A stretch of DNA of 64,000 nt from Neostapfia colusana (lineage: Eukaryota > Streptophyta > Magnoliopsida > Poales > Poaceae). Positions 21,637-32,597 of the stretch are shown here, piece by piece; position 1 is the stretch's first letter; each line of letters starts with the position of its first letter. The notes under the pieces were generated by a model. The model was not told where the DNA came from. It did no database searches and was given only the letters and a program-made list of their open reading frames with translations. Location: the NCBI GenBank assembly GCA_030760725.1, contig JASWHV010000012.1, positions 52,421,652 through 52,485,651 of the forward strand, read 5' to 3'. Both the position numbers and the translations under genes were made by a program.

Positions 21637-24020
21637 CGTGGCGGACCGTGGATCCACTCACCCAGGATCGCAGAGGGTGGTGCCGTACGATGTGACATCT
21701 GACAGCACACATCATAAGGATACAATGTATTACATAGAAAACCAACTGAAACTGTACAAACTGGTACAATACTCAGTTACAAACTAAGGTTCATATTACA
21801 CAGCGGAAGTTTGATTTGTACAACTCACGCCCGCCTATCTAGCAAAATTCGGTTGCCCAGCCCTAGAACAACCCACACTAGCTGCACTCCTCAGCTCAGC
21901 ACGGCGTGTACGGCTCCCACTCAGCCGTGGTCCACGACGGAGGGTAACCCTGGCTGGTAGACTCGTAACCTGAGTCCGTGGTGGCTCCTCACCTGAAAAA
22001 CACTTAAGCAGCAACCATGAGCACGATGGCTCAACAAGACTTAACCGACTCACCTAGGCATGAAACTCTACATGTAGTGTGCAACGAACATGGGACGGTA
22101 AGATTGCAACAAACGGACACGCCTACAAGTTCATCCTTAGTTCATCTTTTAGCCACAAGTTAACAGTTCATGAATATGAAATTTAGTGAGCAATATTTGG
22201 TGGCACACATGTAACAATACAATTATATCATAACAGCAATACTGAATCATCACATTTCATACATTAGCCTACGTCAAGACTCACTGAACAAGCGGTGCTC
22301 GTCACCGCGAGGGACGGCGAATCGACTCGATATACACCTGCAGGGAGACCCAAAGAGCACGTCACGTACGCCCACCAGTGGAGCTGCACAGCACACTCAC
22401 TCGATGTCGTACGGGACAACCTTTCACCCAACAGCCCAAACGTCGAACCTGTCGAACCAAAACGAGCAGGAGGTTCCCTACACAGAGCATCTCGCTATGC
22501 CCGTTAACAGATTTCCACCTTGCTGCCCTCAGCCTACACCTATAAATTGGTGCGTTATGCCTCGACGCCCGGAGGTACAGGTTACATCGGTTTATCGGGG
22601 CCCATATATCCGATATGCCTTCGGTACGTTCAATACTTGTTCAGCAGGGCCGCACATGGATCGGTCCTCAATCGACACGGACAGGGCTGCGCACACAAGA
22701 CTTCCTCTTGCTGCGCCCTAGCCCCTGCCTAGTCTCATTTTCATTACTAAAGTGATCTCACCTCACTCGAACTAATCCCGTGTGTCCCAAGCCTAAACTC
22801 GCGAGTAGATTCCAACTACTCGACTTGTACCGAAGTCCTATGAATCATTAAGCATAGCCTGTCGACTCGAGGTCTTAGACACTATCCCCAGTCTTATAGG
22901 CAAATTCTGGCTATGCAAGTGGGGTTCCATCCATCCTAGGCCTAATGCACATTCATACTTCACACTAGACATGTATACAAACCAAAACTTTATAAAAAGG
23001 TTAATGCAAACTAGGGCTTGCCTTGTTGCTGCTGGTCAGTGGTTAAAGCATCGTCCCGAAGAAGGAAGTCGAGCACTTCCGGAGTCTCCTCGCCTTCAGC
23101 GACTTTTCCTCTCTGTTGACGGCGCATGAAACCATCGGGATCGGCTGGTCACCGGTGATCAGAGGAGGCGGCGTCGAGTTCTTGCACGGAAACCGGAGAG
23201 TAGCTCGGGTTGTGCTCGTTTTTGCTCAGGAAACATAAGGAGGGGGTGAAGCAGCTCGTGTGCTGGCCTTTGAGCAGAGATTTTTCACTGTGAGGTGGAA
23301 GTACGAGCGCTGCTGGCGGTCGGGCGCGGTCGCGCTGGCATGCGCGCGGCTTCGGCCGATGAAAAGATCACCCGAGGAAAACTTCAGTGTGAAGGCTTCT
23401 GACCTGTCGGCCCCTCCCCTCTAATCCTCTCTGATCCCTCTGTTTTTTGCTGAAAATATCCCCAGCTACTCACAATTGAATGTGAGACTTAATCATCAAG
23501 TCACAGTTTGAATTTGGTTTCCCAATTTTGAAATTTGTTTGGCTAAATTTGCTTCACATTTGAACTGAAATTCAAATTCACTTTTGAATTATTGCAAATT
23601 TAGCTCCCGACAAGATGAACTCCAATGGGGATGAAAATTTGTGTACTAACTCAGAAAAATGTGTTGAGTTTGAATATAAAGCCAACTCTTGAATCTAAGT
23701 GATGAAAGTTGCTGCAATTTGGATTTACATTCAAATTGGCCTCTTTTTCAAATGCGTCCAAAAGTGCCTCAAAAATGTTGGATTTGCATGAAATTTGGCC
23801 TGAACCTTCCCAAGACTATTTAAGTTCTAGGGGTGAGCTCAACCTCTCATGTTCATGTGTAGAAATCTTACTTTGTGAAAGTTAGGGCTTTGCCCTCTAA
23901 TCACCCTTTTGATGGAGGTTACTTGCTCTTCACAAGTATTCACAAGATACCCACAACAAAAGCTGTGTTGTTGTGAGGTGATGAAAAATCTTTGCAAGTC
24001 CCTTTTCTTGGGCTTTTACA
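21637..24020 (-). repeat. Element A 5' LTR
   Basis: Minus strand from TGTAAAAGCCC (24020) to CCGCCACG (21637; the final CA is mutated to CG), 2384 bases. It aligns end to end with 12665-15051. The TATA-like box is at 22900-22891. The U5 hairpin is decayed here (21679-21699). Contains no gene. Confidence 0.92.
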
Positions 24021-24025
24021 ATTGG
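24021..24025. repeat. Target-site duplication of element A, right copy (ATTGG)
   Basis: Matches 12660-12664; the base before is the LTR terminus. Confidence 0.85.
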
Positions 24026-25274
24026 CGCCACGCCGGTAGAGATCCCCCTCTACCAGCGTGTATCTCTTACCCAACCGAACGATCCATTCAACAAATGTGT
24101 GTTCATTGGGAAGGATATTGTCTTTCAAGTAGTCACGGACCTCCATGATCCACACATCGGGACCTACTTGAGCTTCTGGATCTTTAGCACCGGGTTTCAT
24201 GGAGTCCTAGTTGACGCTTACGATCCTTGGCAGTCTCCATGATAGCAGCGCCGTCGGTACCCTAGCTTCGAGGTGCTGGTCTTGCCCCCCTTAACCTGGT
24301 TCGGCAGGCCAGGCTATAGGCCACAGAAACTTCCTTTCAAAGACTCCCTCAGGCACCAGAGCCCAGGTGGAAGCCTTCGTTGATAGGTCATCAGCGATTG
24401 TGTTGCTGGCGCTTGGGACATGACTCAGGTCCAAGACTTGGAGGTCTTTTTCCAGCTTCTGGACTTGGAGGAGGTAGGCTGCCAGCTGAGGATCATTGCA
24501 ACAACATTCTCCCTTGACTTGCTTGATCATCAAATGGGAATCACCTTTGACCAACAACTGCTGGACACCGAGAAACAACGCGGATTTTAACCCGAAGATG
24601 AGAGCCTCATACTCCTACATGTTGTTGGTTGCCTTGAAATCAAGCCGCAATATGTACTTGAACTGCTCCCCAGTCGGGGTGAGGAGCAGTACCCCCGCTC
24701 TGGCACCTTGCTTGCACGAGGAGCAGTCGTAGAAGAGTGTCCGGTGAGGCCTGGTGAAGACCAGAGCTCTGGGCTCAGGCTCATCGTTGTCTTGCCCCTT
24801 TGGGTGGCATGGTGGTGGTGTCCACTCAGCCATGAAGTCAGCCAATGCCTGACTCTTTACCGCATGGCGCGGCAAGAAGTCGAGCTCGAACTCTGCCAGC
24901 TCGGCAGCCCACTTCGCCACATTCCCAGTTGCGTTGGGGCTTTGGAGCACGCCTTTCACTGGGTATTAAGTGACCACTAAAATCTTGTGAGCTTGGAAGT
25001 AGTGGCGCAGCTTCCTTGATGCAACGAGGACTGAATAGAGCAGCTTGTGCACCTCTTGATATTTTGTCTTGGCATCGTGGAGGACCTCATTGATGTAGTA
25101 GACCGGACGTGGATGGTCCGGACAATCCCTGAGGGATCCGGTGCATCTTCTTGGATAGGTCTGGGACTCGAGGGCGCCTGGCCCCCGTGTCTAGGACTGC
25201 GCTCCGGGAGCTGGGACCTAGATACACATTGGTCGTCAGGTCTGGCGGACTGGGACCTGACTTGCTCCTCGTCC
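24026..25274 (-). pseudogene. Element B RNase H region and start of integrase
   Basis: Minus strand, upstream piece of B's pol between insertions C and A. About 25270-25130 is a linker with EEQVRSQSARPDDQC and DAPDPSGIVRTI. Then YINEVLHDAKTKYQEVHKLLYSVL and ASRKLRHYFQAHKILVVT (25120-24965) form the end of the RT/RNase H junction. 24959-24615 contains AKWAAELAEFELDFLPRH, ALADFMAEWTPP and TLFYDCSSCKQGA; the RNase H first Asp is kept but its neighbour Gly is Cys. 24578-24291 contains LGVQQLLVKGDSHLM and HVPSASNTIADDLS (second RNase H motif). The segment ends with RYTLVEGDLYRRGAN, the start of integrase, at the A insertion. Stops near 24966 and 24613 break the frame. Confidence 0.85.
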
Positions 25275-25279
25275 CCTGG
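25275..25279. repeat. Target-site duplication of element C, left copy (CCTGG)
   Basis: CCTGG before the LTR start at 25280, matched by 39519-39523. Removing one copy with the element restores B's reading frame across the junction. Confidence 0.9.
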
Positions 25280-25326
25280 TGTGGGGACCACCCCGTGGTT
25301 CACCCACTCCAGGAATCGCATAGGGT

Positions 25327-25347
25327 GGTGCCGTGCGATGCGGCACC
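25327..25347 (-). other. U5-end hairpin, element C 3' LTR
   Basis: GGTGCCG - loop TGCGATG - CGGCACC, a perfect seven-base stem about 50 bases from the LTR end. The other LTR (35554-35574) has GGTGTCG in the left arm, a single change. Confidence 0.55.
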
Positions 25348-26576
25348 CAACAGCACACACGAAAAGAATAAAGGATAACATACAAACTTTTATTTGATAT
25401 AAAACAGCGGAAGTCATTTTACAAAACCTATTCATACAGCGGAAGTAATATACATATAAGGCCTCTCATCCTAACTATGCAAAAGTGCAGCCGTCCAGCC
25501 CAGGGACGCTACACACTAGCAGCATGGAACCGGAGAATCACGGCGGCATGCAGGGCTCCAGCTCGGCCGTGTACCCCGACGGGGGCATCGCCTCGTCCTC
25601 GGAACCTTCCTCATAACTCTCACCTGCACACAGCTCAAATATTGCAACCGTGAGCACGAAGGCTCAGCAAGTCTTAACCGTCAACCCTAGGCATGGAACT
25701 CTACGTGCAAGGATATGTAAGATAGGAAAGGTCTTTGCAGTAAAGACACGCCTATAAGTTGATCCTTACTTTCAGTTTTATAGCAGCAGTTTAATGAGCC
25801 TTAGGCAGCCCTCACATCGGAAGTCCACAATCAAACAAGAAACGCTTTCCTCCGATGTGATGATGCCCAAAGTGGAATATAAACTTAATTAGCTCTATAA
25901 CTACAGCAATCAAGGTATTCAAGACATTATAGCTCAATACAGCATTTTCAGTTGGCTTATTTCACTTTTTACTACGTCACAGCGCAGTGAACAAGCGGGT
26001 ACTCAAATAACCGCGAGGGACGGTGATTGCAATCAAGGCACACCCGGATAACACGTTACATACACCCACTTTCAGAAGCGTGATTCCACACCCCTTCCTA
26101 CTCTGTTGTATGCAACAACCTTTCAAAGGCAACCCAAATGCCGAACCGGTCCATCCGTAACGGGTAGGAGGTCCCCGCGTGGAGCGTGACTGTGCCCACC
26201 GGCAGATTTACACCTTGCTACCCTCAACCCACGCCTATTTACGGTTGGGTAAGCCTCGACACCCAGGTTAACCAATTACATCGGTTTCCTGGTTCCCATA
26301 TGCCAGTATGCATCCGGTACTGTTCGATACTTGTCCAGCAGGGCCGCACACGGACGGTCCTCAACCGACACCAACAGGGCTACACACGTGAGACCTCTGC
26401 TCACTGCTTCCTATCCCCCTGTTGGGTCTCATTTTCATAACTCAAGCCATTATCTACCTCTTTTCTTCCCGTGTGATAAGTACTATCTCGCGAGTAGCTT
26501 CCAACCACTCGACTTCTACCGAGATCCTATACATTAGCATGGCATTCTCTACTCGTCGGTTTGTAAACTACCCAAC

Positions 26577-26587
26577 CCTTTATAGGA
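26577..26587 (-). promoter_or_regulatory. TATA box, element C 3' LTR
   Basis: Minus-strand CCTATAAAGGG; the identical box is at 36813-36803 in the 5' LTR. It lies between the GGCAAGCCCCGG island and the CGAGTAG palindrome, as in element A. Confidence 0.5.
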
Positions 26588-29325
26588 TTTAAAGAGGCTA
26601 TGCAAGTGGGGTTTCAATCACCCTAACTCTAATGCAAACATTCACCCTAGACATAAATGATACAAATAAAAAGCTTTATAAAAGGTACTTAAGTGCAAAC
26701 CGGGGCTTGCCTGGTTGCGAGTTAAGCGGAAAGTCAGCTTCCGGTGGCAGGACGTCCAAGGGCTCCGGCGTATCCTCAACTTCGGTCACTATTATGAAAT
26801 GTAATAAAATACATGTATAAGTATTAAGGATTTATAAGGATTGGACTTCTACTCATAGCTACTGCTATTTAAAATCCTTAGTTAGCTTTGGGATTTTTTA
26901 CAGTGGATACTAGACTCTCTAAGGATGATTTGAGTCAAATTTGGAGACATGTCATTGCATAATGTAGTCTTTAAAATTCCTACAAGTACAATGCTTATCT
27001 GAATTTTGAGCCCAAACCAGGAGCCTGACATAGCTAATGGTGGAAGATCTGATTAGGGTAAGTCTCCATGGTTCTAACAGAATTTGTTTCACCATTTTTG
27101 AAGCTGCCATCAGAGTGATATGAATTTTTGAACTTAAACAGGAGTTCTGAAAAAGCTTCTGTTTAAATTTGAATTTTCAAATAAAGGCTGAAATTGAGAA
27201 GGTAATTTGACCTAGCAATCGACCTCCAATGAAGCCCAAATTTTTTCTGGAGATCAGTATCTATGAATAGGATTTGCTACCCAAATTTGGGAATATTTCA
27301 TAAAGAATTGCTCCTGTAATAAATCCCTAAAGGATTTACTAAAAACAATTCTACAGATATTCCTGGGCATTTTCATAGTCAAAATTTGGTTTCTCTGTGA
27401 AGTACTCCTCATGAGGAACCCAACAAAATTGGTCTCACTCTTTTTGGAGTTTTCTACACAAAGTTATGGCCTTGTAAAGATCAGCTAATTCCTGGAATTA
27501 TTTCTCTAATAGAAACTTCAAATAATTGGGCTGGGCCTACTGGTTTAATTCGGACCAGTCAGATTTTAGCAACACCGGGGGCTACGGGGTTATTCCCGCG
27601 CAGCCGCACCAGATCCGGCGCCACAAACCGATCCTCGCGCGAACCCGGAGGCTGACCGGTGGGACCGGCCCTCCTTCGTCTTCCTCGCGCTGCCCGCGCC
27701 TTCCGCGGCGGCGCACGTCGGCGAGGATCGCCGGGACGGGATTCCTGTGGTCCAAACTTCGTCAAACTCGCCACCTGTGAGTTCTACACCGTGCTGAACA
27801 CGATGGTGGGGTCGGGAGCCGATGACAATGGCCGGAAAGGTGCTTGCACCGGCGACCATGTCGAATCTTACTTCAGCGACCTCACTCTCCCTCAACAGTG
27901 GGTCTTTCGGGCTAGGGTTGGCTCCAAAAGCACCAGTGTCCCATGGACATCCTCGACCAATAGCTCGCTCTCCCTGAAACCCACCGGAGAGGGGACCTCA
28001 CCAGCGACCCGAACCCGCAAAACTCCGGCGGTGACAAAAACTCGATACCTGGCATCTCTACTCGATCGTTTGAGCTGCTAGGACTTCGGAAAGATGCGCA
28101 AGCATGTGCTGGAGCTACTCTAAGCTCATCTAGCGCGGAGCTACCCCGAACACAACGAATTTTTTGTTAGACCGCGCACTACCCGTCGGTGTACCGTTTG
28201 GGGAAACGGTGAAATTTTTGCCATCGGTCCTAGCAAACGCTAAACGGCCTCCGGCTACACGACCAGGACATGTCCACGCACCTTTCTTGTATAGGAAGTC
28301 GGGGGAGAGGGTGGCCGGTTGCTGCTGTCGACGGAGAGCCGAAACGGCGAGGTCCGGGCACCTTGAAGCTTTGGCGCCAATCCGCGTTTCTCGAGCAGTT
28401 CGGACCGGCAAACCTCGAAGGGGATTTGGCAAAGGCTAGAGCACATCCAGGCGATGCTCTTTGCTGTGGAGCGCTCGAGCAATCGAGCTTGGAGGCTGTG
28501 GTGTGATCGGAAGGAACGGCGGCGGTATTCTGGACGAAAGGAAACGGCGGGGGCGCGAGTTATAGCAGGGGAAGAAGGAAAACAGCTCCGGCACACCCTT
28601 TGCCGTGATCCAACCGAGCCACCGAGGCAGCAGGAGGTGGCGCGGGCTCTCCCTCGCGCGCGGGTTCAACCGGGAGCTGGCGCGCTCCCGCTGTTCGACC
28701 GCCGTCGGCTGAGGCGGCAACTCCAGTGGGTGGCTGACAATTGGGCCCCACCTCCCCTCTTTGTTTAATCAACTTTTTCTGATATTTTCCCACCAGCAAC
28801 TCAACATTAAAGACTTGACTTCAACCCCAAGTCATAGTTTGAATTTGCTGAATTCAAATAGTTTGAATTTGGGTGTGAAATTTGGATGTGGTTTGATAAT
28901 TTGAATTTGAAAAGGAGTTTGAATTCCCCACTTTGTATTGCCTCAAAAATATAGCAAACCAGCTCCAAAATTTCCAATTTTTGGCATGGCTGCTCATTCA
29001 AGGGTGGAGAACACATTTGTGAAACCAAATTTTCAAATTGAGGGAACTGGAATTTGAAACTGAATTTGAAATTCAGATTAGAGGGCTTCTCCTTTTAATC
29101 CCAAACAAATATTAAAACTCCTCCAAATGAGCTGAAATTTGGAAGGTTGAATATTTGGACTATGAAGATCCAAGTTGTGCATTTAGATCTCCATGTTTGG
29201 AAGTTTTGGGAAGTCTACCCTCACTTTGAACTCACACTTATTATAATTCAAAGTTTTAATTCCCCTCATTTTTCATAAGTGTACATGAGCTGAATTTTCT
29301 TGCTACCACTTTTGGGGATTTTACA

Positions 29326-29338
29326 TCCCTCCCCCCTT
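29326..29338 (-). other. Polypurine tract of element C
   Basis: Minus-strand GGGGGGAGGGA immediately before the LTR start TGTAAAATCC. Confidence 0.88.
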
Positions 29339-29344
29339 AAAAAG

Positions 29345-29361
29345 AATCTCGTCCCGAGATT
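29345..29361 (-). other. Conserved hairpin before the PPT, element C
   Basis: Minus strand AATCTCGGGACGAGATT: perfect seven-base arms with a three-base loop, three to seven bases before the PPT. Also present in A (15070-15086) and E (52429-52445). Confidence 0.55.
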
Positions 29362-29390
29362 CCAAAGAAAAAGCAAAGTGGGGAAAAAAT

Positions 29391-32147
29391 TTACCGGGTA
29401 TAGGATGATAGCAAGTCCAGATAATACGTTCGTAGATAATCCTCGTTTTCCCATGTCGCCTCATCAGCGGTATGGTTACTCCACAAGACCTTGTAGAACC
29501 ATAAGGTCCGGTTTCTTATGGCACGAGTCTTTTCATCGATAATCCGGATTGGATACTCCGTGTACGTGAGGTCCGGTTGAAGAACTTCTATGTCTTCTGT
29601 GCGGACTTCAGCCGAGGGCTTGAGGCACTTTCTCAGCTGAGAGATGTGGAAGACGTTGTGAATGCCTGCGAGCGACGTTGGTAACTCTAGGCGATAGGCC
29701 ACAGGTCTGCATCTTTCAATGACGGTGAACGGACCAATGAACCGCGGCGCAAGTTTACCCTTCACTCCGAAACGGTGGACTCCCTTCATCGGAGACACAC
29801 GGACATAGACATGGTCCCCAATGTCGAAGTGGAGAGGGCAGCGTCTCTTATCCGCATAGCTTTTCTGACGAGATTGAGCGGCCTTAAGATTGGCTTGTAT
29901 TACTCGCACTCGTTCTTCCGCTTCATTCACAAGTTCAATTCCGTAGATAACTCGCTCGCCGGACTCGCACCAGTTGAGAGGTGTACGACATTTCCGGCCG
30001 TAGAGAGCTTCATACGACGCCATCTTGATGCTAGCTTGATAGCCATTGTTGTAAGAAAACTCCGCCAACGGCAAATGATCGTCCCAATTCTTGCCGTGGT
30101 GGATGGCACAAGCGCGTAGCATGTCTTCAAGCACTTGATTCACCTGTTCAGTTTGACCATCCGTTTGCGGGTGATACGCGGAGCTTCGGATCAGTTTGGT
30201 CCCCAATGATGCGTGCAGCTGTTCCCAAAACCAAGAGACAAACAGCGCACCGCGATCTGAAATTATGGAGCAGGGAACACCGTGCAAACACAAGATCCTT
30301 GCAATATACAACTCCGCATATTGCTTGGCCACGTACTTTGTATGTACGGGGATAAAATGAGCCGACTTGGTTAGTCGATCGACTATCACCCAAATCGAGT
30401 CATGCTTGTGAGACGTGAGAGGTAAACCAACAATGAAGTCCATGCTGATATCCTCCCACTTCCACGCCGGAATGTTCAATGGTTGCAGCTGTCCGGCTTT
30501 ACGCATATGGTCGGCCTTCACACGCCGACACGTATCACATTCGGATACGTATTTTGCGATTTCTCTCTTCATCCTTGTCCACCAAAACCTGGTTTTCAGA
30601 TCCTGGTACATCTTGTTGCTGCCCGGATGAATAGAATACTTGGACAAATGAGCCTCGTCCAAGATTTTCTTCCGAAGTTTCATGTCACGGGGTACCACTA
30701 TACGGTCTTTAAACCATAGAGTGTCGTGTTCATCTCTTCGGAAGCATTTCATTTCGCCATTCTCCATCCTTCTCCGAATGTGCGACATTCCCATGTCTTT
30801 CTTCTGAGCTTCCATAATCTCCTCTCTTATGGTTGGGATGAGAGCTAGATTATACAATGCCCCATATGGGACCAAGTACAGACTCGGCTCCTCCTCTTCA
30901 AGTGGGGTGATGGACAGACTGTTGACATGGGATTTGCGGCTTAAGGCATCGGCAACCACGTTTGCCTTTCCATGATGGTAGTGAATCTCGATCTCATAAT
31001 CTTTGATCAGTTCTAGCCATCTCCGTTGCCGCATATTCAACTCCTTTTGAGTGAATATATATTTCAGACTTTTGTGGTCGGTGTAGAGGTGCACTAAGTT
31101 TCCAAGTAAGTAGTGCCTCCACATCTTCAATGCCAACACCACACCAGCAAGCTCAAGATCATGAGTCAGATAGTGCTGTTCGTGGTTACGAAGTTGACGT
31201 GAGCCATAGGCGACCACTCTTCCTCCTTGCATCAATACACAGCCAAGCCCGATGCCAGACGCATCACAATATACGTCAAAGGGCTTGGTTGTATCCGGTT
31301 GAGCTAACACCGGGGCTGTTGTAAGATGCTTCACTAATGCTTGGAAAGCTTCTTCACAAGATGAGCTCCAAACATATTTGATTCCCCTTTTCAACAGTTC
31401 AGTCATCGGCTTAGCAAGTTTGGAGAAATTTGGTATGAATCTCCGATAATATCCTGCTAACCCGAGGAAACTCCTGACTTCATGGACTGATGTGGGGGAC
31501 TTCCATTTCAGCACTTGTTCAATTTTGCTTGGATCAACTGCAATGCCTTCTGCAGAAATAATGTGACCAAGGAATGGCACTTGGCTGATCCAAAACTCGC
31601 ACTTGCTGAACTTAGCATAAATCTTATGGTCTCTTAATCGCTGAAGTACGATATGCAAGTGTTTGGCGTGTTCTTCTTCAGCCTTGGAGTAAACCAAGAT
31701 GTCGTCTATGAACACCACCACAAACTTGTCCAACTCCGGCATGAACACTGAGTTCATGAGATACATGAAGTGTGCCGGGGCGTTGGTGAGACCAAAGGAC
31801 ATGACGAGGTATTCATACAACCCATATCTCGTCGAGAAGGCCGTCTTTGGGATATCCTCCGCTCGGATCTTGATTTGATGATATCCGGAGCGAAGATCCA
31901 TCTTAGAAAATACACTCGCACCCACAAGTTGATCGAAGAGAATATCGATGCGGGGCAGTGGATATTTATTCTTGATGGTGACGGCGTTGAGAGGTCGGTA
32001 GTCCACACACAACCTCAAGGTTTCATCCTTCTTCTTCACAAACAGCGCCGAGCATCCCCATGGCAAGGAACTCGGTCGAATGAAACCCTTCTTCATCAAA
32101 TCGTTGAGCTGCTCCTTCAGTTCAGCCAGCTCGTTGGGAGCCATCTT
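29391..32147 (-). CDS. Element C pol: RT, RNase H, integrase, chromodomain (917 aa open from 32144)
   Basis: Open from [13 protein letters not shown]. Residue numbers count from that Met. [10 protein letters not shown] (46-53), [10 protein letters not shown] (81-90), [12 protein letters not shown] with catalytic Asp 147-148 (31706-31701). RNase [15 protein letters not shown], then [18 protein letters not shown]. Integrase: zinc-binding [14 protein letters not shown]...CDTCRRVK. The catalytic Asp of MDFIVGLP is at 30440-30438, Asp of SDRGALF at 30257-30255 and Glu of DGQTE at 30149-30147, giving the D-35-E spacing. [13 protein letters not shown] follows. C-terminus: chromodomain-like segment with [19 protein letters not shown], which in chromoviruses directs integration to marked chromatin. 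It is in frame with gag but preceded by a stop at 32150-32148, so expression would need readthrough or help from another copy. Confidence 0.93.
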   Translation of the reverse strand, partial: KMAPNELAELKEQLNDLMKKGFIRPSSLPWGCSALFVKKKDETLRLCVDYRPLNAVTIKNKYPLPRIDILFDQLVGASVFSKMDLRSGYHQIKIRAEDIPKTAFSTRYGLYEYLVMSFGLTNAPAHFMYLMNSVFMPELDKFVVVFIDDILVYSKAEEEHAKHLHIVLQRLRDHKIYAKFSKCEFWISQVPFLGHIISAEGIAVDPSKIEQVLKWKSPTSVHEVRSFLGLAGYYRRFIPNFSKLAKPMTELLKRGIKYVWSSSCEEAFQALVKHLTTAPVLAQPDTTKPFDVYCDASGIGLGCVLMQGGRVVAYGSRQLRNHEQHYLTHDLELAGVVLALKMWRHYLLGNLVHLYTDHKSLKYIFTQKELNMRQRRWLELIKDYEIEIHYHHGKANVVADALSRKSHVNSLSITPLEEEEPSLYLVPYGALYNLALIPTIREEIMEAQKKDMGMSHIRRRMENGEMKCFRRDEHDTLWFKDRIVVPRDMKLRKKILDEAHLSKYSIHPGSNKMYQDLKTRFWWTRMKREIAKYVSECDTCRRVKADHMRKAGQLQPLNIPAWKWEDISMDFIVGLPLTSHKHDSIWVIVDRLTKSAHFIPVHTKYVAKQYAELYIARILCLHGVPCSIISDRGALFVSWFWEQLHASLGTKLIRSSAYHPQTDGQTEQVNQVLEDMLRACAIHHGKNWDDHLPLAEFSYNNGYQASIKMASYEALYGRKCRTPLNWCESGERVIYGIELVNEAEERVRVIQANLKAAQSRQKSYADKRRCPLHFDIGDHVYVRVSPMKGVHRFGVKGKLAPRFIGPFTVIERCRPVAYRLELPTSLAGIHNVFHISQLRKCLKPSAEVRTEDIEVLQPDLTYTEYPIRIIDEKTRAIRNRTLWFYKVLWSNHTADEATWENEDYLRTYYLDLLSSYTR

Positions 32148-32597
32148 TTATGGTCTCCATGATATCGGCGTCGTCCCAGGTACGAGTTCAATCTTGAACT
32201 CGACATCCCTTTCGGGTGGCATGCCCGGAAGATCATCCGGAAAGACATCTGGGTATTCACGAACCACTCGAATATCCTCAAGTTTCGTGGCTTCCGTGTT
32301 ATATGTGGCTGGGGTTTCTTGAACCGAATGGTCAAGAATAAGATCATGTGGTTCATGAAGTGGAGAGTTTAAACGAACCACACGTGGAATGATGTCAAGA
32401 ACAGCACCATGGCGATGTAGCCATGACATTCCTATAATGACATCGAGTTTTTGACTTTCTAACATGATTAGAGAAGTCGGATATAGATTTCCACCAAATT
32501 GTAATGGTGCTCTATAGACCATTCTATCAGCTGTTATTTTCCCACCCGGAGAGCATATCAAATATGAATTATTTGTGGGAATGATAGGCAGTTGATA
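32148..32597 (-). pseudogene. Element C protease C-terminal part and linker
   Basis: Lies between the two in-frame stops and shares the frame of gag and pol. It reads [10 protein letters not shown], then LDVIIGMSWLHRHGAVLD (the conserved G-M-S/D-W-L of gypsy proteases), and [21 protein letters not shown], the link to RT. Without its N-terminal Asp-containing half, which sits in the preceding frame segment, it cannot act by itself. Confidence 0.85.

Larger units (their letters stand above)
12665..24020 (-). mobile_element. Element A: complete Tekay/Del-type Ty3/gypsy chromovirus, inactive
   Basis: An 11.4 kb element with LTRs 12665-15051 and 21637-24020, ATTGG target duplication, PBS 21622-21633, PPT 15052-15064, gag-pol on the minus strand and a chromodomain remnant at the pol C-terminus. 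In one 120-base LTR stretch (13081-13200 versus 22051-22170) I count 7 differences, so it is older than element C. Gag begins MVRTRTTHE. Gag-pol is one frame interrupted by a stop after gag, further stops and a one-base deletion before RNase H; the protease Asp is changed to Gly. It lies inside B's integrase. Confidence 0.93.
25280..29325 (-). repeat. Element C 3' LTR
   Basis: Minus strand from TGTAAAATCCCC (29325) to GGTCCCCACA (25280), 4046 bases. The U3 part is AT-rich with many 'aatttgaatt' runs (28800-29300). A GC-rich block of about 1.1 kb (27590-28750) follows, then AT-rich 26800-27540. The R/U5 part holds a TATA box (26587-26577), the island GGCAAGCCCCGGTTTGCA (26711-26694) and the U5 hairpin. 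The GC-rich block carries open frames of up to 140 codons on both strands (e.g. 27659-28081), kept in the other LTR only because the LTRs are near identical; no domain is recognisable. Confidence 0.93.

Noticed and set aside
27659..28081. 140-codon open frame, also at 37852-38274
   Set aside because: Both copies are inside the LTRs of element C, so duplication explains the conservation; no recognisable domain, and homologous GC-rich parts of E's LTR do not keep the frame.
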